A stretch of DNA of 64,000 bases from Heliocidaris tuberculata (GCA_025618425.1 CM046844.1:16856420-16920419); one strand, 5' to 3'. Shown: positions 32,991 to 46,500, counted from the stretch's first letter. The notes: generated from the letters alone by a model not told the origin. Numbers and translations: made by a program.

Positions 32991-33307
32991 GGCCAGTATT
33001 CTCGAAAGTGGCTTAAGTTAAGCATGGCTTAACTTAGGCTACTGATTTATGGAAGGCCATTCGTCTACCCTTAAGTCCCGTATAAATTGCTATATTTATG
33101 TAACAAAATAAATAAAAAAAAATTCTGGCATGAAATGATCATCAGAAATCAATTCTATCATGTCGGTTTTTGTATTTGCATTTAGTCCCAGAACTATTGT
33201 GATTTTGTAAGATTAATCAATATACATTTGGCTCTCCATAATTCGGTGGCCTAAATCTCCACACTTAGGCGGGGGCTTAAGTTAGGCGCCTTTCGAGAAT
33301 ACAGGCC
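32991..33307. mobile_element. Inverted-repeat element with GGCCAGTATTCTCGAAAG ends
   Basis: Left GGCCAGTATTCTCGAAAGTG then GCTTAAGTTAAGC, right GCTTAAGTTAGGCGCCTTTC-GAGAATACAGGCC, its inverse with few differences. Length about 317 bases, no coding capacity. Confidence 0.85.
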
Positions 33308-33389
33308 ATCTTTAAGTCAATCAATATGGAATATGTTGGAGTATATACCAACTGTTCCCCTCATTGACATATCTTATTGTTTAACTCTT

Positions 33390-33658
33390 TAGTTCGTTTT
33401 GGGGGAGGGGTCTTACACATTTTCTTCGTACTAAAAGAGATTTTTCTTTAGAGGACTTACTAGAAAAGGCCTTTACGGCTTTTTATGTTTCTCTTTTTTT
33501 TCTCATTTTCACTTTAATTATCTAGGTTATAAACGCATTGTGTCATATTTGTTTACCCATCCATTGGAATCACAATTTTGGGTGTAATAAAAATGTCTTA
33601 TTTTTATGGCATGGATTGTATTTTTTTAAGAAAATGGAAATAAACGAACGAACGAACG
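33390..33658 (+). mobile_element. Non-LTR retrotransposon 3' tail with (GAAC)n end
   Basis: AT-rich region ending GAAAATGGAAATAAACGAAC-GAACGAAC. A 3' untranslated region closing with a short tandem tail is typical of CR1/L2-like elements. No coding part remains (inference). Confidence 0.5.
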
Positions 33659-34251
33659 AATATAGTCATTAAACAACACATTATATCAAGTATAATACTA
33701 GATATGAACCGTCTGTTCAGAGTTAGCCAGTATACTGGTATATAGATGTCCATAAATTCTGTCCGTTTTTGTCAGAAGAGTTTTGTATGAGGCGACTGAC
33801 TGCTCTAAGAAGCTCCAGTGTTTGCTTATTGATAAAATAAATCATCTCCAATTCTCCATCAATCAGTTTAGTTAGCAGACTTTCAAACATCAGAAAGTTG
33901 AAATAGCTTTAATGACCTCCATTGCTCAATAACGATGCAACAAAAATGATGAACATCCCCGGCAATTTTCCACTCGGTTAACTAAACTCTGAAATGACAT
34001 CGTCTCGGAAGATATAGACAAATGAGGAAACGGTTGAGTGAAGATTAATGGAATGAATAAATCACTCCACGAGAAACAAAGTTTAAAAAAAAAGAATGGC
34101 CGAGTTGCAGAGGAGACCAACCGTCTGCGAAGAAACCCTCTTAAATTATAGAAATGGAAGATAAGAAGACCGGAAAATATATAATTCAAACAAGCAAAAC
34201 GTATATAAATTCATTTGATTTTGGACCGAAAATCTGGAAGTCATCATTTCT

Positions 34252-34252
<1 letters not shown>

Positions 34253-34292
<40 letters not shown>

Positions 34293-34309
34293 AAAAAAAA
34301 AAAAAAAAA
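34253..34309. repeat. (CT)n plus A tract
   Basis: About 19 CT units then about 18 A. Confidence 0.95.
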
Positions 34310-36130
34310 CCTGAAATTCAACCCAAACGCTCATTGCGTGGTTGAGTTATAAATTCAATTTCTTCATTGTCGTGTCTCAGTAGAATAATCAAAATATGCC
34401 TAATATCTTCCATTTTCAGTTTGGGGCGGCGGAGTAATGTTTGTGAAAAGGAGTTAGGAATCCCAAAAGGCACTTATCTATGTGAACGATATTTAAGGAC
34501 TGCTTTAGTCTTGGGGGGGGGGGGGGGAACCCTTAAGCCCACCGTTATTTTCGAAGAAATCGCAATTACATTAGATATGGAAATATACATAAATATAATC
34601 TTCATGATGGAGGTTCCCAATAATGATATAAATACTAGAAATTTAGTGCATTACAAGAGTTTTAGCTGGATTAAATTCCAAATTGGCTTCAATTCGTAGA
34701 CAATCGTACGAGTGGTCTGACATCACTACGATACGGAGCCGATTTGGTTTTTCCTCCTACAAGGTGGCTTGCAATACCGCGAATTTTTGTTGTTCTTCAT
34801 ATGACTATTCAGAACCAAAATCACTGAGATTTTCATGTTGGAATGTTCACATCAAAATGGTGTTGCGAATTCTTCTGGAAGGAATTTGGTCGCAGTCAGA
34901 TCGTAAAGTGTGCAGAAGTGGGGGGAAGAATATTGTACAATGCTTGGACATGCATAACGAAAGGAGAACTTTTATCCATCTTTATCCTTACCCAGATAAA
35001 AAGGGGTGCGTAGATGTACCACCTTTCCACCCAATTCCAAAACAAACTGAGGGAAACAGGTAGGTCCTAATGGGTCTATCAGGATAACTTTGTTCTGAAA
35101 TCGCCTGTCACTGATTTAAGAATTATCGTTCACGAAAAGCGTTTAGTGCTCCTTGATTTCCGCAATGGGAGCGTAAAAAGGGCAAAACGTTTTCATCTGA
35201 TGCGATTAAAGGTATGCTAATAAACGTATCCGAACAATTCAAAGAAGTATTAGTTAGCTTCTCCATGTTTTCTCTGTGTCTGTCTGTCTGTCTGTCTGAA
35301 TGTCTCTCTCTCTCTCTCTCTCTCTCATCCTCTCTCCCTCTCTTTCCCTTCCTCCCTCCCTCCCTCTTCCTCCCCTCTACTTGTTTCTCTTCGTTCCTCT
35401 GCTCCTTCTGCTTTTAATTTATCCATCTCTTTCTAGCTCTTTACCTCTCTATCTTTCTTTCCTGTCTCTATCTTCGTCATTTTCTCTAAGTCACCCTCTC
35501 TTTCCTTCTCTCTCCCATTCTCTCTCTCTCCATCCCACAATCCTTACTTTATTTTCTCCTAAGTTCATAAGGCCTACTTTCAAAGATTGGACGCCACACT
35601 GTCGGCTTTTATTCTGAGATCGCCGCACCCAAAACGTCATTTTTTTTTTTCATTGTGGCTGAAATGTTCATTTATTCAAACAGAATATTCTGCCATATTT
35701 CTTTCATGGAAAAAATCATTTGATTAATCGAGGGACGCAGTTTTCCAGGGGAAGGTGAAGTTCGGTCCCATATATACAACATCTCCTCCTCACTCTCTTC
35801 TAAAGAAAGCCATCTATGAATTCAACTGAACCCGACAAGCAAGTGCAAAACTGAAGATGAAAACATTCAATTTTTGGTAGTGAAAATATCCGTTAGCTAC
35901 ACTCAGGTGTTGAGTGGTTTCGGTCCATGTATTTTTCTCCATAGAATGACTCATAAATGGTCCAGGCGTAAAACGGATTGTTAAATTAAGACAAATTTGG
36001 CCCGGCGTACCCTGATAGATGTTACGTATTTATTATGTTCAGTGGGGAAAAAAACAACAACAAACTTCATGTTTTGACTGTTGCCCTTAACATTTAAGGC
36101 TGCTTTTGCATCTTGCCATTCTAACGTTAA
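34310..36130. other. Non-coding stretch with pyrimidine-rich block
   Basis: G tract at 34514-34527 and a pyrimidine-rich block at 35279-35540 with GTCT and CT repeats. A 126-codon open frame at 34683-35063 is not recognisable. Confidence 0.5.
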
Positions 36131-36135
36131 ACATG

Positions 36136-36645
36136 TAGAACTGGTCCGACCTCACTGATAAGGATAATGTCACACTCTATGCACATGTAATGTACCGATA
36201 ACTACAACAATAAAAACGGTTGTCAGACCTCACCAATTTCCCAACGATAAAATCGTATAGTGGTCATGTCAGTCACATCAAATGAGTGGAATGATTGGAT
36301 CAGGGAAATGTAACTCCTGACTGGATCACAAACATTGTCGGTGAGGTCTGTCCTAGCCGGTGTCGAGTGGTTAAAAAAACTCGAATGGAAATGTGAGGAT
36401 CGTGGATTCGATCCCCGGTAAGGCACTTATGCCCTTGAGCAAGGCGTTTATCTACATTGCTATCTATCCTTTAAAAAAATCGGTGGCCGAGCAATTCCAA
36501 CAATCGGTGAGGGATGCTCATTAGCATTAATCGTTGAGGGCTGTCCTGCAACAACGATTTCCAATGCCCCTTACAAAATATACAAGAGCGGACCGATTGG
36601 GGAACGTTTTATCATTAGCATTATACATGAGGTCTGACCAGCCCT
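36136..36645. repeat. Nested inverted repeats with GGTGAGGTCTG motifs
   Basis: Left CTGGTCCGACCTCACTGATA and right CATGAGGTCTGACCAG are imperfect inverses. Further copies of the motif occur at 36226 and 36350. The SINE head at 36354 lies inside. Confidence 0.55.
36354..36475 (+). mobile_element. tRNA-derived SINE, + strand
   Basis: A-box-like AGCCGGTGTCGAGTGGTTA and B-box-like GTGGATTCGATCCCC at tRNA-like spacing, followed by CCTTGAGCAAGGCGTTTATC, a familiar SINE body motif in marine invertebrates (from memory). Confidence 0.75.
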
Positions 36646-36893
36646 TTAATTTGACGGCGGGGGAGGAACCAGGGCTACTATGTATGAATGACATTAAAAT
36701 TCGACAGGTTGAAACTTTCCTTGTTTACTTTACTATCACAAGGCCAAGTTCATTTCCGTTCGTAACCAGTAAGTGTTTCCAGCAACACAACCCACATACA
36801 GGATTCCAAACATGTCTGTCGTTTAACACCAGCAGAAAAGGTTACATTTTACTGAATAAGCAGTTACCCACTTAAAGTCACTGACATAGCCAT

Positions 36894-37108
36894 ATTGGCG
36901 TAGCCACACTAGTTGAACAGGAGGGGGGGGGGTTGACTCACGAAATCACAGAGTCCCACACACGCACACACGCGCGCACACACACACACACACTCGCACA
37001 CACAAACAGGGGTAGGGGTAGGGTTAAGGTCTTGATCCCTAAGTTCTGTTGATGACCTTATTTTAGCGGATACACAGGGTGGCACCCCCCCCCCCGGCTA
37101 CGCCTATG
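36894..37108. mobile_element. hAT-like MITE with GGCGTAGCC ends
   Basis: Left ATTGGCGTAGCCACAC, right GGCTACGCCTATG. G run inside the left end, C run inside the right, CA microsatellite at 36958-37003. Confidence 0.7.
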
Positions 37109-38640
37109 CCTTCTTTCAATTTTCAAACCTATACTAACTGGTCGGGGGGGGGGTATGAATACACGATCATGATGATTGTCCTATACATTGTTATTAAGAC
37201 ATAAAACGATTCAAATAATCCTAGAATGGAGAATATTGCATAGATAGGTTGACCATAATTTAGTGGTAAAGAATAAGTTTGTATCTTTATAAATCTTCAT
37301 CCATAATTATTGTATTTGTATGAAATGATACACACAGGTTTATAAATGTACAGATGTAATGAAGTAAGTAGTTGAGTGTCAATCTTTGTTTCACTGGTTT
37401 ACTAGTGAATGGTTTTTTCATCCACTATAATATTCTTTGATCAAGTGATATAACTGCTTTGAATCCGAGTTTTGCGAGGTATTTAAGTGAATGTTTCTTT
37501 GACGTTCGTAAAACAACTTTCCTTTTCTTTGAGGAAGGCTAGGTGAAGCCGGCATCAGTAATGGCATCTAAACAACTGGTTGCTGGTGGCAACAAAGTTG
37601 TTTTTTGTTGATAGTTATTCAGCTGCCCGCCATTAAGAGCCCTTTGCCCGGGATGACGTGTAAAATAGTAAAAGGAGGATCCCGCCTATCGAAAGTTTGG
37701 AAAAGCTTAACTGATTATCTCATTTTCAAGGCTTCTTTTTTCTAGTTTATACGGTTTCCGATCGCCTTAAATTTTGTGAAAACAAGTTCACAGGCAAGTT
37801 AAAAGCACTGTGGCAAAGCGCGAGAGTATAACAATTTGAAGAAATTTTGAAAAATTTGGTTGCCATGTAACGACATGTTATTACCGAGTGAGAGGTTGTT
37901 TTAATCTATCTCTTTCTCTCTCTCTCTCTATCTCCTTCTCTCCTTCCCCTCTCTCCCACTTCTTTCTTACATTCTTTCTTTCTCTCTCTCTCTCTCTCTA
38001 CCCCTCCACCTCGCTTTCCCCTCTAGCTTTCTCTCTCGCTCTGATTCCCCCCCCCCCCCCTCTTTCTCTCCTCTCTCTCTCTGTCGCTCACCTTTCCCCT
38101 CATCGTCATACTTTCTATTATTTTCTTCGGCGTACAAACTAACGAGGACTTTTATTTCACCTGTACACGTTAACGATTCGATTTTTGACGCAATCAAGAA
38201 ATTTAGACGACAATTTACTCGCATAAAGCGCTCATTGTTAGCTCGACTTCTGCAGAAATTGACAATTTAACTGTGAATGTATTCGAATTGCAGTCTTTGA
38301 CAGATTTTCGTTGTATAAAACACATCGAAATGGGTCACACGACCAGAGCTAAGTGCTTATAAAGGTCATTATGAATTCTAAATTTTGCAATAGGTCTGAG
38401 AAAAATGCATGTCTTATCACAACAATATTTTTTATTGATGTTGCAGCCAGGCAGGTAAGTTAACCTAAATATGAAGTATCTTTCAAAAAACATTTATTTA
38501 TATAAAAAAAAAACAACAACAGATGGTTCAATGATGTATCTCTAGAACACGCGACTCATTTTGTACAAGCAAGAGTCATCTTCCTTTTCCCCGTGCCTCC
38601 CTGAAATTATACTCCTGCCCCGCTCCCCCGCCCCACCGCA
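37109..38640. other. Non-coding stretch with CT-rich block
   Basis: Pyrimidine-rich block at 37904-38100 with C tract at 38047-38060. Otherwise AT-rich; no gene seen. Confidence 0.6.
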
Positions 38641-38828
38641 CCCCTTTCTATTTACTTTGTTCATAATTCATATTTTTATGATTGCTTGTTATCAGTATAT
38701 TTGTTTGTTCATATGTTCTTTTTATTTTTTGGCTTGGACCCCTTTGAAAAACAGCTATTAGCTGACAAGGACAATCCAACCCATGAACATGATGAGTGGA
38801 GGATAAATAAATCAACTCAAATAAATCA
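38641..38828 (+). mobile_element. Possible retrotransposon 3' tail
   Basis: T-rich region ending GGATAAATAAATCAACTCAA-ATAAATCAAA, similar in style to the other tails in this window. Weak evidence. Confidence 0.35.
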
Positions 38829-38829
38829 A

Positions 38830-40588
38830 AGGTTTTGGGCGATTCAGTGAATATCGTATATGGGACTTTAGGGCAATAATTCTAGCCTATAATGACCGTA
38901 CATGTATCTAGCTAAAACAAAATTTGTGTGGTCATAATTATCATGATAATAGTAATGCCAGAGAAGGCACATTAGTCAATGGTCGTTATTGTGAGATTGT
39001 CAATTTTATGGATAAAATAAAATATCAAAGCAGCGGAGTCGTGCCGGACACATTTCACGGAGTCGCTACATTCGTGTTTATTAATACAATCCAATATTCA
39101 TCTTCTTCCTCTACAAATAACAGAGCTTACAGCTTCCTATAACCTCTATTTTCACTTCATTTTTAATTAAGTTATATAAAGCGTATCAAGATACCCATCA
39201 TGCACCTCAACTGGCTACCGAATCTGTCTAACCGCCACCCCCCCCCCCCCGGTAAAAAAAAGGGGGAGGGGTTCTTCCCCACGGCTCTAAAATCTTCAGC
39301 ACTCATCCTTGAAATCACTGTAATGATCACAGGTGGCGGAACGATAGCCCCCGCCCCCACTTCTTTTCAGTCTCACCGACGCTATGCCCCTGGACGGATG
39401 CCTGCATGCATGCCTCTCATATTAATAGATCCATCCTTGGAATAATACTCAACAATGACACCTCGTCGCTACGGTTCAGGTGAAATGCACTTGAACTCGG
39501 GATCATCGAACTGTCCTAGGAATACTCACAAAACATTAATCATTAATACAAGACAAGTCTTTGTCTTATAGGCCCATCTAAGGAACCAAACCCCAAACGG
39601 GTGACACAAACGTGAAGCTTTGACGTTCCTTAATGATTCGGGATCCTTGGTTTGATGTCAAGGATGACCATATACACTTGTAAATCAAATGACGTCAAAT
39701 GCATGTGAGTGATACAAAGTTCATTATGATAAGTGAACACTGACATAGAACCTAAATGTGTTTGTGAAATAGGCTCATGTCGTTAGCGGGGCTCTAGAAA
39801 GAAATTTAAATGAAATTTATTTTCAAGGTGACATTACACGCGATATTGTTCGTTTTATTTCCATTTTGGAGGGAACACAGATTAAGAAAATAATAACCAT
39901 CAGATCGAATTCTAATCAGTCTAACTGTTCCTTTGTTACGTTTGTGAGAATTTCAAATTTCATATTCTTTGCACAAGTTCCAAATGAATTATATTCAATT
40001 GTTCAGCAGTTAAACTTCGTCAGTTGATACTATTAAAAAAATTCGTGTATCGAATGATAGTCTCTGTGCCTTTAATCTTATTTATGAATGATTTAAAATC
40101 ATAGACAAAGAGATCATGACGAATGCCCTCTGTCGGTTTCACGTACTATCCCTGAAGACTGACGCTCAATCGTGGTATAATTCCATGACTATATAGACCC
40201 TGAAACAAAGAAAGAATACATGGATTGAATGATAAAAGAGGACTCAATTTACCTGAGATTAAAAATAACTTTTTTTCAATTAGCACCAAACAGATCTATC
40301 TCTGTTCTCCCAGATTGTTAGTACAACCGATCAAAATGACAATTGAATCTTTGTGGACATTGTTGGAGTGATTTGCAGCAGGTGTCTGTGTATCACTCTC
40401 TTAAATTGTAGAATCAAACATTATTTTAGAATGTCGAGAATCATTTATCGTTTGCATTGTTTTCCAAAAGTGCATATGACATCTATAGTCAGAACATGCT
40501 AGAGTTTCTACAAAAAGAATTATACAGACAAGCACCGTACGACAATTTTAGAAATGGAGATGCGCAATTTGCAGGGCCGCAGAAGAAG
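38830..40588. other. Non-coding stretch, no gene seen
   Basis: C tract at 39238-39250 in a GC-richer patch (39230-39420) that may be a decayed GTGGCG-type element. Rest plain AT-rich. Confidence 0.5.
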
Positions 40589-40589
40589 C

Positions 40590-41158
40590 CATAATTGTTT
40601 GGATCCTTCAATGGAAGTTGCTCTGAAAGAAAGAGGACAATCAGAGAAGCAGATCGGTGAAAGTTTGAACGGAATCGGACAAGTAGTAAGAAAGTTAAGA
40701 ATTTTCGAAAGTTGTAATCACTATACATATGGGAATTTCAAATTGGCCGAATAGGTAATGTAGTGGCGGACAATTCCCCTATTTGCTCCAACACACAAAA
40801 TGACTAAAATGTCATTTTGTTAAAAATGTATTACTCAGAAGGATTTTTTTTCTTTCATGAGGACCTATAACAATATGCTTTCTACAATATGTTTTGAGTA
40901 CTGCCCCGAGGGTAAAGGCGCTTCGAAGAAAACCACAAATTATTTTTTGTACGACAAACGGGAGAGTTGTCCGCAAGTATGTCATAATCAACTCGCCAAA
41001 TTGCGAACTTGAGATTGTAATTCTAGTGATCTAATTTTTCAAATATCGATAACTTCCTTATGCCTTGTCCGATTTTTTTCAAACTTTCATCATCCTGTTT
41101 TTCTTATTTTTCTGCTTTCATACAAATCATCTTATTACCATGGTTGGATTGCCCTTTA
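40590..41158. mobile_element. Inverted-repeat element related to TTAA group
   Basis: Arms pair imperfectly: AGAAGCAGATCGGTGAAAGT, AATCGGACAAG and GGCGGACAATTCCCC on the left have inverses TTTCATCATCCTG, CTTGTCCGATT and GAGAGTTGTCCGC on the right. The right end is TTGCCCTTTAA. Confidence 0.65.
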
Positions 41159-41159
41159 A

Positions 41160-42330
41160 TGGAAAATGGGTCATTTTGACAAATAAAACTTCAAAATTCA
41201 AATCGCCAATAAAATACCGAAAGGTATTATATTATCCATTAGATTGATTCAATACAATTACGCTGTTCAGAAAACCACTTTCGTATTTCATAATGTTCTT
41301 AACTTTTCAAACTGTTACATAGCAAGGTAAACGAAAAATATATGTAAATTTGTTGTAGAGATTCATACTATGTGGCTGAATATATTTAATTAGATGATAT
41401 AATCCTTTATAATGAATACTAAAGCTCATCAATCATTACTTGTAATTGGAAAAGCACTATGATACATAATAGTTATTACTTTCAAAGTGTAAATATTATT
41501 TATAAAAAAAAGATATATCTTCGTACCAGATTTCGACCGAAGAACAATCGGTTTTAAAATAAAGATACAATAATTCAATGTATATATGATTATGAACTGG
41601 AATAAACTCAGAAGTTCAACTTCTGAACCAACTGAGGACCATGTGAAGGACGAGAATAGTGTACGTAAATCTCTCTCTCTCTCAAGGTCTATAATTGTCC
41701 TGGGTTTAGTGTTTCGGCCATAGCGAAGTACTATTGCTACTGAAATGTATCAAGAAGAAAGGATTTTTACACGAAATATGCCCAATTTAAGATTGCACAT
41801 GAGTGCCGTAAAGCCTTCAATAATAATTCATGTGGTCGATATGAAGTGTACTTTTAAAGGCCGTTGACATTTGCCATTGACAAGGAAACAAAATGTGTTC
41901 ATCTTCTTCCATATTTTTTCAGTGTGGCGTAGCCTCCAGGGGGTGGGGCACGTACCCCTGTGATGAAAAACTTAAATAGAGAGACAAAGATAAAGAAAAT
42001 GAACCCGAGAAGAAAAAGACACGACCCCTCCCCTCAAAACCTTCGCACCGGTTGAAGCCTAGCATATTTAGCAAAATGTGTAACGGTCTTTGCGTTCAGA
42101 TTTGAAATATTAAAGCGGAGTCATATTATAAGCGGAGAAATATCATCAGACGAAGATTTCGTTTACTTTGTATTATATTGATTATAGGGTAAATTGAAAA
42201 ATTAGAACAGAAAAAAAAATAGACGTATAAGAACTGAAGAAAAGGTGTTGTGGCTAATATGAGAGGAAGATGGACAGTGAGACCATGGTAGGGTCCATGG
42301 TGAGACAGAGAGACAGATAGACAGAGATAG
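41160..42330. other. Non-coding stretch, no gene seen
   Basis: AT-rich. One isolated GTGTGGCGTAGCCTCCAGGG end near 41931 suggests half of a hAT-like element. Confidence 0.5.
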
Positions 42331-42339
42331 AGAGAGAAA

Positions 42340-42640
42340 GAGAGAGAGGGGAGACATACATATATAGACAGAGACTCAGAGAGATGGAGACAGAGAAAGA
42401 GAGAAGGATGGAGAGAGAGAGACAGGGGGAGGGAGACAGGGGGAGGGAGACAGGGGGAGAGACATATAGACAGAGACTCAGAGAGATGGAGACAGAGAAA
42501 GAGAGGATGGACAGAGAGAGAGAGGGAGAGAGAGAGATAGATGAGGGAGATAGGGAGAGGGACATATATAGACAGAGATTCAGAGAGATGTAGACAGAGA
42601 AAGAGAGAGAGAGAGGGGAGGGCAAGAGAAAGAAATGATA
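42340..42640. repeat. Purine-rich minisatellite, 102-bp period, three copies
   Basis: ATAGACAGAGACTCAG-type anchors start at 42364, 42466 and 42568, exactly 102 bases apart, each followed by AGAGATGGAGACAGAGAAAG or a one-base variant. The period is a multiple of three, so long open frames run through it. Confidence 0.9.
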
Positions 42641-43280
42641 AAAGTGGGAGAGGGGGAGAGGAAGTATTGGAGACAATAGAAGATAGCAAATGCGGGGAGG
42701 AGTAGATATGAGGGATATACATGATATCAGACCAATCAGACCAAACCCAATTTAGAGTTGGCCAGGTGACTCGAACCGAAATCTTAATCTGACCTGCGGT
42801 ATTCGTGTCTGATATTCGAGATGATCTATGCACTCCCGAATATCAAACTGACAAAACTCCCGGAGGTCGAAAATGAATTAGTGATTGTGCAATTCTATAA
42901 ACGTCTCGTATACATAGAGTCCCAGACGGTTGAGAAGGGACAGAAGGCGGTTCCTGTAATTATTATTCCAACGAAAATTTGGCGGATCACGTGATATCGG
43001 GGTTTAGTGGTAGGCGCACTCAGTCTGACTCGAATCACAGCCATAATTATCAAGGATTCGAAATCTGCTCTGAAATGACAACTGTAATCAATATTAAACA
43101 ACTCTGGCTTTTAACTAGTTGCGAAAAAGGATGGGTGTATAGCTGGTGCAAAATAATCATGTTAACGTTTTTCTCTTCTTCCCATGCGGGGACATCCCGG
43201 TTGGCCAAATATTCACGAGACCGAAAGCCCACTGGGGTTGAAAAGTTGAAAAAGAGGGGGAGGGGGGGGGGGGGTTATAA

Positions 43281-43560
43281 GACCAAAGACATTAAAGGTA
43301 TAGAAACCGAAAGTTCACAATACCAAGGTCTATAAGACCGAAAGTCCATGAGACCAAAGGTCCATAAGACCGAATGTCCACGAGATCGTAGGTCAATGAA
43401 TCCAAAGGTCCTCAAAACCGAAGGTCCACGAGACCGAAGATCAATGAAACCAAAAGTCTACAAGACCGAAGGTTCATTGGAACGAAGGTCTATGAATCAA
43501 GGTCCTCGAGAACAAAGCAAACGAGCTGGAAGGCTAACGAGACCGAAATCCAACGAAACT
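43281..43560. repeat. 16-bp minisatellite, consensus AGACCGAAGGTCCATG
   Basis: About 15 to 17 diverged head-to-tail units, clearest at 43336-43500. Each consensus unit contains GACC-GAA-GGTC, a small inverted repeat. The period gives a 16-residue translated repeat, but no start or splice context suggests a protein. Confidence 0.9.
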
Positions 43561-43599
43561 AATTATTTTTTAATTGCAATCACATGGTTTTATTAAGAG

Positions 43600-46500
43600 G
43601 GCATCATTATAAACTCTCACTGATGACATTCATTATCTGATTGAGTGATTGGGTTAAAATGTTGAAAATGTCCTTCCCCTTTTGAAACATTTTAACTTAC
43701 TACTGAAATTTAATTTAAGACATATTACACATCATAAAATATTGATGATAGGTATATGGAATATATAAAACATCAAATTAAAACACTTCAAATCAAGTTA
43801 TTGCTCAAGTAAACAAATCTGGGCCTCCGATGTGTCGGTTAAATCCTGAGATGGATAGAGTCTGGACAGACAAATGGAAGTGGTGAAATGGAGAAAGGCA
43901 GGTAGGGAAATGGAGACCAATTAAGGCGAACCCGAGAAGCGCAGTGGTATAGAGTGGTTGTATACCATCCAGCATAATGCAACAGAAATCCCTAACATTT
44001 TATGACGTCACCTGTAGTTGTCATAGTAACCTGTAAGCATCAGCTCATGTCCATATCAGTATGGCTCTTTACCGCATGTTATATGACGATGTTCGATGAC
44101 ATTATTTCATACCTCAGTCATATCGCCATACCGACTCCTATTCAACCGATTTTTGGTCATTCGGGGGTAATGTATTTTTTATGTTCGGTCTGTTATCGGT
44201 CTGGTATCGGTTTTATTGGTGTGACGGGGCTAGTAATGACGAACGGGATGTCGGATCGACTTCACTGTCTTTTGTCATCTCCGATCCTTCTCTGTAATGA
44301 CTCATCTTATTTAAAACCCAAATACACATTTTAGATCATCTCTAAATTTTAGTAAGAATCTCGTCTTTCACACAAAAAAATTGTAAATACAACATAAGCG
44401 TAAGAGGCTGCAGCGCCCGAGACTTTTGAAAGTACTCATATTCGGAAGGCGAGGTGGTCTGCCTGTACTTTTAAAATCTCATTTTGCATGATTTTGATGA
44501 AAACATTACATTGTCACTACAGAAAACTAATAAAATGCCAAAATTTAGATAGTGAAACGTTTATATTCGGGCAAGAGGCCTCAGCGCCCTCCCATTCCCG
44601 GAGACAAAATTGTGACTCGTATGCCTTTGATATAAAATAATCCTTTACTAAATACAATACTTTTTCAAATATTAATTTCTATACTTACATTATGTACAAA
44701 CAGTATAAATGTCTTTTCTTTTTATTTGATACTGCATGATAAAAGGGTGCCAATAATACTGAATGACAATTTAGAATGTAAAATGTAGCCCATACCATGA
44801 GCAAAATATAAGTAAATAAAGACCATTAAATTAATTTTTTTGAAACGAGCCAACCTCGGAGTAAAATTTTATGACTTCCGAATTTCCATCTCCCTCCACG
44901 TAAACACTATCACATCCTTTAATTAAAATGAACCTAACAAAGAAAATTAAAAATGAATTATGGTGAACTCTCAACAAAGTAGACCAACATCCTTTTGTAA
45001 TCACTGATGTAATCCCTGCTCTTGAAACAAATGGAAATTACTCATATCATCATCTTTAAATAACACGTGCTGGATGGAAAGTACTTGATTAAAACGCGTG
45101 AAAATCATTTTGACAATCCAGAGCCGACGGATCCCGACCTTGAACTGAGCCGCAAAAATTTCGTCATAGTTTGGTTCGGATATAATTTGTGAGACGAGAA
45201 CTGTCTCAAAACGGATACGTCGTTACGTTTGGATGATCAAAGGCTTGTAGAAAAGTACAATGCCGTCGTAGGGATTTGCAAGCTCTACTGATTTATTTAT
45301 AACATTTTGATATGTTATATTTGTCTATAAATGTGGTTGAAGTAATTTACAAGTTTTGATAATTTTCTTGTAATCTTGAACATATATTTGTCATTTAAAT
45401 TCGTCACAAAAGCACCCCGAAAAAGACGGGCCAGTAAAAATTATTTCATTCCTATCGTAATTAGTTGTTTGTCAAGTTTATGCTTTACTCTTCATGCAAT
45501 TTAAGATTATGTTGAAATTATTATAAAGCAACATGTGGCCCATGATAGAAACCATTTTACATTTTTAAGAGACACATTGTGATTTGAGACAGTCATTCGT
45601 TATTAAGTCTATGCATAATCATAGCAGTCTTTCTATCACCCTATCTATAGATCTATACCTATATTAGGCATTCATTGTCGATATTTTTCTTATTATTATT
45701 TACGATGGGTTCGGTGGTGTTTTATAACTACTTCGAAAGTGCATGACATATAGTACATGAGGAAAGGTGACTAATCACAGTATCCTCGAATCTGTAAATT
45801 GGCAACAAAGCTCTTTAATTAGCTGACGTAACTGCGGACCATCTGTTAGCTTTGAACGAAAATCGTCGTCAAGGAATCTATGATGTTCTTATAAACCCAC
45901 GACGGTAGCCTTGTATTTATGAATCATCAAATATTAATAAACAAACGAAATGATCTCTTTTAAATGACTGAGTAAAGTTACAGTCAAGATCCTTGAAATT
46001 ATGAATCATCAAATCATGGTTGCCCTATTTATGGAATACACAAAAGAAGTGATCTGCTTTTAATGACTGAATTAAGTTAGACATGCCCTGCACCAGTCGA
46101 GGTCTGTGGCGTAACAAAATAAATAGATCCCGATTGTTATTGTACGAATCCAAGGAACTGTCAACCTGTCACGAAGAGTCAATGGCAAGACAATTATGGT
46201 GTGAGAAAATAGTAATATACATCAACGAAATTGACACAATCGAAGGCCATTATAATATTCAACCATGTTTAATAACGATATTCATGACATTGAGAAAGTG
46301 GGCAACATTTTGGTCAATTCTTTCTAACTTTTGAGATTATGTACGTTATATAAGTGACATTTCACGATATTGACAATTTTTTTCTTTATGACTGACATAT
46401 ATAATTATGTTGAGGTCATTAATATTGTTTAATTATCACATCATATCCCCAAAACATTTAGAAAACATTTAGACTGCCCTTTCCTGAAATATATCAAGCC

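Noticed and set aside
34683..35063. 126-codon plus-strand open frame
   Set aside because: Composition looks ordinary but I find no domain, no homologue from memory and no convincing splice sites.
42126..42833. 235-codon minus-strand open frame, longest in the window
   Set aside because: It is a translation of the 102-bp AG/CT-rich minisatellite: Ser/Leu/Cys-rich, periodic and without domain features.
43350..43560. CRISPR-like array
   Set aside because: Units are contiguous diverged 16-base repeats without unique spacers, in an animal genome.
43348..43596. 16-residue repeated protein frame
   Set aside because: It is the 16-bp minisatellite read in frame; unit length alone explains the periodic peptide.
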